NCBI RefSeq assembly: GCF_036324505.1
Contig: NC_086352.1
Location: forward strand, 10,725,001 to 10,789,000
DNA from: Eleginops maclovinus
Lineage: Eukaryota; Chordata; Actinopteri; Perciformes; Eleginopidae
Length of the DNA: 64,000 nt
Direction of reading: 5' to 3'
The notes below the pieces were generated by a model. The model was not told the origin of the DNA, ran no database searches, and was given only the letters and a program-made list of their open reading frames with translations. Every line of letters begins with the position of its first letter. Position 1 is the stretch's first letter. Position numbers and translations under genes: made by a program. Positions 1 to 64,000 of this stretch are shown in pieces.

Positions 1-1940
1 AGATGGTAATTGAAGTCAAAACCCAAGTTTGTTCACATCTGCCTCCCTGTCAGCCGAGCAGATCTGAGATTTATTGCTTGATCACTGTGAATTTCAGCTG
101 TCTTTGGAATCAAGACGTATCGTGTTGACAAAATGTATAATAAACTATTGAAGACTACAAGAATCCCAAATGTGAAATACATTTTGCAGCACATTTGCTG
201 TTCAAACTGGGCTGCTATGGAATGACGGATTTACACTCTTGAGTAATTAGCAATATTGGAAGAAGTTGATTGATTATTTGGCCCGTGCTAGTTTACAGAC
301 TGTAAATCACTCCTTTCATATGGTGAAACATTCATTTTTGTATGCCTTTATCCTAAGGGCCATTCTTCTTATTTACTAATTGCATTATGTAAGACTGTAA
401 TATAATAAGCTCAGTACTTACTTTTGCGGAGGCTGCTGTGCTGGAAGGAAAAACTTTCAAACTGTTTGACTTACAGTAACTTGTTTAACTACTTAGCTGC
501 CCAATATAGGCTATAATGGGTATAGGTCCAATAAATGAATATACTACTGAAAAAACCCTGTAATTGCTAACTGTGTAAATTGTAAATGTCCCTTGAATAA
601 TAAAAAGTTGATCAGTTCCAACATACTGAATATTTGGTTTCATTTAATTAAACAATACTAATTAGAAAGGCAAGTGAGACTGTCGAGCTGGTTCTCTTTG
701 ATAGATTAAAATCAGAAGCTGGCGAACACAACTTCAGGAAATGGGAGATCACAGCAACATGTACAATTACTAAGAGCAGTAAAACGAGTTTAGGTTTTTT
801 GGTCACTCTCTAAGAAAATTAAAAAATGTACAAGTAAAATACACACCTCAGAAACCCTTAAATGGACTGACTGATGTAAAGATGCAAGACCTACGGTGTT
901 ACAATGCAATCTCAGTCAGTAAAATACCAAAATCTAAGAAATTGGCTTGAGGGAGCTCAACATGGAAATAAAAACAGAAGAATGGATCAATGGAAGGAGT
1001 TTGGATGGACACATATAAGCTCCTACTTCATTACACGTAAAATAAAGAGTAATAAAACAGTTTCACAACAATCATCAGGAGTTTAAGAACATCTTCATAC
1101 ACATTTTGTGTTTTGTGCTATTCTCAAAAACACAGTTTTCCAAAGATTTGATGTGAAAATATTGCAATATATCGCCCTGCTTACAGTTCCCTACCAACAC
1201 AAAGCCCAAGCAATCACGGTGACTGATATGTGGGATTGCAGATTCGAGCCACACACATTGATCACATGCAAGAAGGAAATAACAAGGAATTGGTGTAAAG
1301 ACCCTTCAGCTTGGAGTGAGAGAAAATGTATTTGTGAGGAAATGGAAGAAATGGATGATTTATGACACAGTGGGAATTGCACAAACAGTATCTGATTTAC
1401 CACCATGGCGGTTTGGTTTCTACTTTCCATTTACTTTGTTTATTTGTTTTTCTTTATGGGGGTACAAAAGTTAGGAGGTAACATACAGAATACTGTTGGG
1501 TCTACGCTCAAACAAACACTCCAAGTTTCCAACAAGAACACGTTCTTTGGTGATTTTCCTCTTATCTTATATCGTGAAAACAACCGGACCACACACAGGA
1601 GCTCACCTTTACACAGACAAGGCAACTTGTTTCGATTATACCATGAATCAATTGTTTATCTTGATTTAAAAAAGACACAGTTTCTCTTTAATGATCAATA
1701 AAGTGAAACCCGCGGTGTGTAATGCAGATACTCATTAGAACTGACCACAGGCAGCTGATAAACAACAGCACTCGGGTAAAAGGCATACAGCACAGTAAAA
1801 CGTATTCCTGAGTAGGACTACATTGGGATTAACTGCTAATTAGAAAACACCTAACAAGCAGCTCCACATTCAACGAGATGCAAAGTGTACGCTATCATTC
1901 TTCAGCAACATTTTTGTCCTTAGCTCTCATTTACTCGCTT

Positions 1941-1994
<54 letters not shown>

Positions 1995-2038
1995 TCCCTC
2001 GAGCAAGAGATAATTGTGTGATCAGCAGCATTACTTAC
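1..2038 (-). other. start of the intron after coding exon 18 (partial)
   Basis: No coding exon is seen down to position 1, so the next UNC13 exon lies outside the window. It contains a (CA)n tract at 1943-1993. Confidence 0.6.
1943..1993. repeat. (AC)n microsatellite
   Basis: A pure AC run of 51 bp. Confidence 0.97.
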
Positions 2039-57333
<55,295 letters not shown>

Positions 57334-57530
57334 GGATGGCAATACTGAGGACTATTTTTATCTTCAAGTGAAAGGAGAATGTGGCTGAGAATACAGCGGT
57401 GATGAGCCAAGCACGATCAACTTGTGTTTGACAATATGATCCCAGCTCACAATCACTAAAACCACAGTCCGTGTAGAAGCTCAATACTTTTAAATCCAGT
57501 GGCCTTCTTCCCGAGATGGTACATCTTTCT
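57334..57530 (-). other. 5' UTR part of the giant coding exon
   Basis: The acceptor TTTGTTTTTTCTGTCTTACAG ends at 57531, so this exon should begin at 57530. The 197-nt leader holds one upstream ATG, which opens a short uORF, and an in-frame TAG at 57352-57354 just before the main ATG. An alternative acceptor such as TATTCTCAG farther in could shorten the leader. Confidence 0.6.
57456..57524 (-). other. upstream ORF of 22 codons in the leader
   Basis: If splicing starts at 57530, the first ATG of the exon lies seven bases in (AGAAAG ATG) and reads 22 codons to a TAG, 122 bases before the main start. It is the only ATG I find in this leader segment before the main one. A short uORF like this could damp translation or allow reinitiation. 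No conservation evidence is available. Confidence 0.4.
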
Positions 57531-60500
57531 CTGTAAGACAGAAAAAACAAATATTAACTCTACATTTGATTTGCAGATTCCAAAATGTCACGAGCAGGGA
57601 GCACCTCTATGTGTAACTTAGTAACACAAGCTGTTGCTGTGGTACATATATAGACAGTGGACATTAGACAATCAGTTTAATCCAACAATCTTCTGATGTA
57701 TTGTGAAAAGAAACCAATGATTTACATACAAAATGGATCATTCATTTGAAATTTTAAACAAATCTCAGTAATGATTTAATTACTTTATTGTGTAGCACAT
57801 CGCTTTAAAGCAAATCCCACAGAGCCTTGCAGTAACCCTGATGTAGACAAAGAGAGAGAATTAAAGCGTTGTGTGTATGTACTTGTAAGTGGGCGGGGTA
57901 GAGGTGCTGGGGGAAATCAATTGCATGTGTATATGACTGCTTGGCATTCATGTATCGATGTGTGTACTGTATTTGTCAGTCAAGGTCAATAGACACTGGC
58001 TACACTGATATATTCAGCTTCTACAGCAGGAGAACCAATACTTTTAATTGCTTCAGTGTTACAATACTCTTGTCCGAGTGTGTTCCCCACTAACACATAC
58101 TGTATCTTGATTAATGAGAAATGCGGTAACCATAAATACACCTTTTTAAAATAAGCATCTCCTCTTGTTCATCATTTTCAACACAACCATATTCTAAAAT
58201 CACAAGTCAAAATATGTCTATTACCTATTTCCCATGTATTGATTGTAGAGATGAGAGGGTTTTCCCTAATTGAGATGATGAGGTTAATGACCTATATTGT
58301 CATACATTAAATATCCCACTTAGTTCAATTTGAAAGCTTCAGCACCTTCAGTTGTCATAATGCATATTTGCCTCAGACTATATAGTTTTTTCAGAAAGTG
58401 AAATGGTCTTGTTTGTCTCATGGAAAGGCACTAGAGACTGGAATAACACTGTATAGATTTTAACAACTTGGAGGTGTATGTTTTTTATAGCAAAACAGGC
58501 CGACAGTGTAGAAATGAACGGTTGTTGTGCAGAGAATCTGACAGCTGCTCCACATTAGTTCTGGGATATAGAGCTTGATGTGTCTACAGTCTCATGACCA
58601 CAGAGACATGCTCACTTCAAATGATCTGTGAAACACGGCAACACAGTTCACTTTAATGCTGGGCTCTGAAGAAGAACCAGGCATTAGCAAATTGAGCTTA
58701 AGGCTATAGCTGCCAGCATTGATGTGTTTCTGCCAGATTCATGGTTGATTGAATGAATTTAGGGGCTTGACCATTTGTTAACTTTACAGTTTAAGGTTTG
58801 GGGCGGGCATGGTGCAGGGATGTTTGTGCAAGGAAACACTTTCATTGTTTGTAATGCTGAAGGTCTTGTGCAATAGTACCAATCTTAATAGGTGGGTAAA
58901 CCCCGTGCATCTAGTAAGGAACTTTGACTTAAGCTGTCATTGTACTGTAAATGACTGATTCCTACAACATTTGTTCAGTATGGAAATTAAGAGAAAAGAT
59001 GCATTAAAATGTATAATGAGGTTTAATACTACAGTTATTTTTATACTATGAGGAAGTTTGTGACTCAGCTATCTTGTAGACTGGTGTAAAGCCAAGAGCA
59101 GCCTTTTTGCAACCATTGGGTCAAGAGCCAAAAACTGCCCCTCCTCTCAAATAAATCTCATTAGATAGTGTTTGAATGTGTTCTGACATTGCCTCACAAA
59201 TGTCCACTGACATTTTTCGCTCGCATATGAATCTCTAACCTGCATGCACAAGACTGAGGGGCGTCGCAGCACAGGCAGAGTCAACTTGTGTTAATCAGTG
59301 AGCATGGGAGGGTTAACTGCCTTGTTCAAGGGCACATGTTGTTAGGGTAGGAGAGTGATGGCTTATTCACTTCCTCAACCAGGATAAGAGAATAAGATTT
59401 GGCATCCATTGTTTAATCAATGGATGCCAAATGATAAGAATCCTCAAGGAATTAATCATTTTGCTAAATATGTAAAGCGGCTACACACCAACACAGGTGT
59501 TTCTACCGGATCAGACCTCTTCTCTGTACTGTGGGGGCGTGAACAGACTAAAATTGATTGACATCTACCAAACTCTGTGGTTAGTTTAATTGGAACTGTT
59601 ATGATTAGAAAATGTATTACTATTATTAGCAAATAGATGTTTTTGTAACATCACTTAACTCCTCGGTTAGCTCTACCCATCTGTAACCTTAGTAAATCCT
59701 AATCAGCCAGAGTAATTGAAAATGAATGTGTGGGTTCCCACGACTTTGCTGATTGATAACAATGTGGAGAGTGGCGACAGCAGTTTCATGATCAACTAAG
59801 ACTGGGAAATGTACATTATACAGTCATGAGAGGCACCATTTATTCAGAATTGGGTAAAAAACGATTTTCTTATAATCAGTCAATCTGAAATTAGTTAGTT
59901 CTTTTCCCATTCAATGATTCCTTATGGCATTAAAATAAATTGCAATTTGGTGTATATAACAAATGAAAATATGTATTATTTCCGCACTTGAATAACACAA
60001 TCTAATGAACATAATTTAATGTAGGCATGAAGGAAATATAAGACAGAAAATATGAGTGAGGATGTAGTGGATTAAAATCAAATAAAAGGACTTGAAATCG
60101 AAAGGGATATTTCACTATATAATAAAGGAGGTTTGGGAGATACCTATAGAATATTATACACACTAAATAAGTTAGTTGCAACAGAAATGGAGGATTGTGG
60201 TCAATGATGATAATAACTGCACACCTTTCTTAGCCAGTGTGTTAATAATGCATGAAGTTCAGCGTTGGCATCGAAATCTGTGTCTTCTTTCAGTCTTATA
60301 CTGAAAAACTGAAATGTTTGAGTGTTGCCTTCGTAAGGAAGAGGCCGAGGTCACTTGCTCTGAAGAAGGGCTAGCCGGTCAGTTGAGATGAAGCACCTCT
60401 CTCTGGGTTTTCGGGTCGGCAATGTTGGGTTTCCTTTCTGTACGATCAAACACACTTCTGTTGCCCTCTGCAGACATAGAGGTGATACACGGATAACAGA

Positions 60501-63500
60501 GGAGGTTGTCTCTGGGTTACTGAGCACAGGCAGAGTATCTTTAAGTTGCAGAAATGTGCTGGTAATGCACAGCTCAAGACGTCTCCCTCTGTGGCTGTCA
60601 GTGTTAGAGTGCTGTCTGCTGACCAGAGCATGGCTACCAGAAGTACTTTAATATAACCAAATAAACTGTTACACTGTGCAAAAGAGTTTTAAATGCAAGG
60701 TTCAAAAGTGGTTGGAAAGGTTGAAAAAACGTTTCAACAAAGAAAAGGTATGAACCGAATCTTGAATACACCATGTCACAGCTTAAGCAGCTCATGGGGA
60801 AAAGGTGGCTTTGAGCCAAGCTAATTGCTTTGGTGTGCTTTTCAAAGAGGAAATACAAAATAAGGGCATATTCATTATTAATACTAACAAATGCAAAGAA
60901 AGGTATTACAAATTGGGCATACTCGGTACTCTGCTGATATTATCTGATCAGGATAAACACTTGACTTGTTTAACACGGACATGGTGAAGTTTTCAAGTCT
61001 ATTATAACTGCTTTAATTACATTTGAAAATGAATCGCTCCTTGAAGATCTCAAAATACCTTTATCATTTTCTCAGTCAAATGTCCGTTGTTGGTTAATTG
61101 GGAATCTGTGTTTTGCTGACAGATATGAGCAAAATGGTCTCTAATGCAGACAATGTGAGTTTTGTAAAGTTCAATGTGCATTTTGTCATCAATACTTATT
61201 TTTCAATTCATGGTTCAGTTCATAATAACACATACAAATAGTCAGTTTTGCATAATATTTACTAACCTTTCAGACTATATTAGGTAATATGTCAAATATA
61301 TTACCCATTTTAGATTTTGTGTAATCAAAACATATTGATTAGGTTGCATATTGTTGAATGGCTCAACCATTATGGAATAAACAACGCTCCACATAAAATA
61401 AACCTTATAATGATTCATTTGGCCAATTATTCTGATGCAGTGTTTATAATTGAGCTACAGCCCCAATCATGGCTGACAGCATCTGGAATATGTTGCTGTT
61501 TAATGCAACAGTGACTAGATTTATACAAAGTCAGAACAAATCACAACAAAAGAGTTGTAGGGTTTAATGAGTGTTGATTAACAAATAGGGAGTTGACTAC
61601 CTCTTAACAGAGGCAGCACTCTGACATCTGCATGTTAGACAGATAGAGTATCCACCCTCTTCCAGAGCTGGAGTTTGTTCGCAAATTGCTTGATCATACC
61701 TACAAGGTATCGCCTGTATCGTCTCATTATAGCTTAATGGCAGATAACTGGATCACATTATCTTACTTCAATGTGTTATCAAATTGATTACAGAAACTGC
61801 AACACATGCGGAGCGAAGACTAACAAGCAAATTGGCACCAGATGAAATGGAACCATTTATTAAGCCATCATGACAAGCACATGCGTGAATGAGATCACAT
61901 GTTGGGTTATCTAAGTCTACAGTATCTCCACTATTGTCCATACACGCTTTGTAGCGTAGTACGCAAATCTAGTGAGATAGAGCTCATTCTGTAATACCTA
62001 AGTAGAGATAAGTGGGCAGCAGCTATATTGGTTTTTAATAGAATGAGATATAAATACTTCATTTATATAAGTAGCATGTGCTCAAAGACACACCCTCTGC
62101 CCACCATGATATAGAGCACTCTATGGAACATACAGTCCTTACAATATGTAGCTATTAGCGGGTATTACATCATACAGTATGACGTTTTCAAGCATGGTAT
62201 ATATTCAAAAAGCCATGTTAAATTGATGTGCAAATAGGTTGTTTTTTTCTATCCATATTAACGTCTTATTCCACACTAACTAATTCAAAGGTAATGTGCC
62301 TCTGGGCAACGCTGAAACTCCAAATACATGTCGTAAAATATGCTTGGACAGCTACTGTAAAGGCATCCGAAAAAGAGTTACTTGCAACTCTGACAAATGA
62401 AAAAAAGTGGGAATTCCTGTGGTCCTGAGGTATGTGAGTCAGACCAAAGAAACCTCCAGAGAAAGGGGGAGCACCTCAGCCACACCCACTCCCTATGCTC
62501 TGAGGCACTGCTACCCAAATCCCTGCATAATGTCCAGGGACCCATTTCCCCGCTTTTTCCTAATGCATCTGATTAGCAGAGCACTCTAAAAGTCCCACAG
62601 TCACTACCACTCTACTTTGATGAAAAATGAGTGTCAGTTGGAGGCATGCTAACCTATATCTCACAATAGTACAATCTGCTCTCCTCTACTGATTAAAACT
62701 CAAGTATGCCAATTTGAGGTTATAATGCTGCAAGCAATTACACTACATGCGTTGATGGGCTGTACATTCTCTCATCATTCTGTGTGAAGCTGAGGGATAT
62801 TTTGTTGCAAACCAACTGAATGCATAGAGATGAGAGATGTGTTACGTCATGTCTCCAGAACACATGATTATGGATTACGGTGGAGTGTGGATTGGTGTAC
62901 ATGTGGTTTTGTGCATGCCCATGAGTCTGTGTGTGCAGCAGTGCGTGCACACACATGTGCGCCATGCATGCCTCCGTGCATGATTGCTTTTAAGCATGCA
63001 TTTGCTGCCCAGAGAGAAGAGCGAAGCACACCAGTGGGGGATGAGTATGTGAGGGTGTGTGCATCCTCAGATCATATTGCCCTCACGCCCATCCTCAGCT
63101 ACATTCTGCCTCCCTTCTCCTAACCTGTGTATTTCCCAACAGTGAAATATCTGCCTGCAGCCCTAAGAAACCAGCCAACATCACAACAGATTGTCTCACC
63201 TCGTAAATCAAAATATTACCTTTTCTTTGGCCGGCATGAGGAGAACCAGTCTCATCGCTTTTGCTCAGTGTGAAACAACAGCATTGCTCACATGCGTTCA
63301 TGTTTTGCGTTACGCATAACAACATGAGGAAAGGTTAGAATGAGATGAATGGGACGTTGACACTGTTGGAATCAGATCTGTTTTTGATAATAAACATCCA
63401 ACCGACTAAAGCACAACACCTCACATTTTTTTTTTGTTATATTTCTCACTCCAGATACATCAACAGATGATGCCGTCTAACCGCATCATTCTCAAATAAC

Positions 63501-63636
63501 GTTTCATTAATCCGCTGACAGGGCCACAGAGAGAGGGGAGGGAAGCAACAAGAAGATGTAGGATGAAGTCGGTCAAGATTCCCCCGCCATGCAAACACGC
63601 ATCCAGCGACCAAATGGGCTCCGCCACTAAACATAC
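57531..63636 (-). other. 5' UTR intron, about 6.1 kb
   Basis: The stretch between the candidate first exon and the giant coding exon has a donor GTATGT at its start and a polypyrimidine tract plus TTACAG at its end. Inside I see no coding exon on either strand. It holds a perfect 15-bp-stem hairpin at 59397-59432 and otherwise AT-rich unique-looking sequence. Confidence 0.45.
59397..59432. repeat. perfect inverted repeat, 15-bp arms
   Basis: ATTTGGCATCCATTG and CAATGGATGCCAAAT are exact complements around a 6-base loop TTTAAT, inside the 5' UTR intron. Confidence 0.92.
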
Positions 63637-63955
63637 CTGGTTGTGTCAAATCCTCGTGCAGGACGCCAGTGGTAGTGAGCACAGCAAGCCGTGTGGAGCC
63701 GATTCCCCGATTTCAGCGAATGGTCGGTGAGAGGATAGCAGCTGAGGAGGGGAGGGCGGGAGGAGAGCGGCTCGGTGCGCAGCTGCCTGCTAATACCACA
63801 GCTCACAGCATCTCTCCGCGTCCGTAAGACACCACATCCCACAGCCCTGCCTCCGTGCACAAACACACACACACCTCTCCTCCATGCCACCTTCTGTGCC
63901 CACCGCTCGATCCTCTGCTGTGCTCCACTGTTCGCGTAATGGGGGACCGAAGACG
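63637..63955 (-). other. candidate non-coding first exon (5' UTR) of the unc13c-like gene
   Basis: The minus strand here is GC- and CpG-richer than the rest of the window and ends in a consensus donor, CCAG|GTATGT, at 63637/63636. It lies upstream of the giant coding exon in the same orientation, and that exon opens with a strong splice acceptor at 57530, so a spliced 5' UTR exon is required somewhere to the right. The 5' boundary given is only a guess from the TATA-like element just upstream. The exon could start farther right, outside the window. Confidence 0.4.
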
Positions 63956-63981
63956 CTGCCCTTTAATGCCGCAGGCTGCTG

Positions 63982-63990
63982 GGTTTTTAT
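63982..63990 (-). promoter_or_regulatory. TATA-like element (ATAAAAACC) of a candidate promoter
   Basis: On the minus strand ATAAAAACC follows a G-run and sits about 30 bases before the GC-rich candidate first exon. A second AT-rich box (CATTAAAGG) lies about 20 bases downstream. Position and composition fit a core promoter, but no transcription start is demonstrated, and neuronal CpG-type promoters often lack a functional TATA box. Confidence 0.25.
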
Positions 63991-64000
63991 TTCCCCCACG

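Noticed and set aside
57334..57342. A start three codons upstream of the chosen ATG in exon 1
   Set aside because: The upstream codon is TTG, not ATG, and an in-frame TAG follows shortly upstream. The ATG at 57333 also matches family starts.

Overview
The window is vertebrate nuclear DNA, most likely from a percomorph (spiny-rayed) teleost. It is AT-rich and intron-dominated, has many long (CA)n/(GT)n tracts, and carries copies of interspersed repeats that I recognise from percomorph genomes. No bacterial, phage or viral gene organisation is visible.

Only one protein-coding gene is supported. It lies on the minus strand and fills the window: an UNC13/Munc13 synaptic-vesicle priming factor, best matched to unc13c (Munc13-3). 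From right to left I see a GC-rich 5' region with a candidate promoter and a non-coding first exon (about 63.64-63.99 kb) and a 6.1-kb intron. Next come a giant first coding exon (53259-57333, 1358 codons) and then seventeen further coding exons down to 2039, where the gene leaves the left edge inside the MUN domain. All exon boundaries use AG acceptors and GT donors, and the reading phases join, except for one missing base in the C1 exon. About 2,000 residues are encoded here: the long N-terminal region, the C1 (diacylglycerol/phorbol ester) domain, the Ca2+-binding C2B domain and the first part of MUN. No C2A domain is seen, as expected for Munc13-3.

The most interesting points are within this gene. 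(1) The giant exon encodes a coiled coil followed by a segment that looks like the RRM-like and C-terminal domains of LINE-1-type ORF1 proteins, which suggests an ancient exaptation into a synaptic protein. (2) The same exon carries a roughly 280-residue tandem Pro-Lys-Glu repeat that I do not recall from mammalian UNC13C. (3) A perfect 6-nt microexon and a 23-nt exon lie in the linker before C1. (4) The C1 exon lacks one base relative to the family reading frame. (5) An eight-threonine run lies in the MUN-domain exon.

The introns hold a hAT-type DNA transposon with exact terminal inverted repeats, an 8-bp target-site duplication and a remnant transposase start (31348-32173). They also hold a second hAT-type MITE (43614-44100), two copies of another fish repeat (about 33.24 and 46.53 kb), several retroelement tails, microsatellites, and two perfect short hairpins. 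The remaining intron sequence shows no other gene that I can support.
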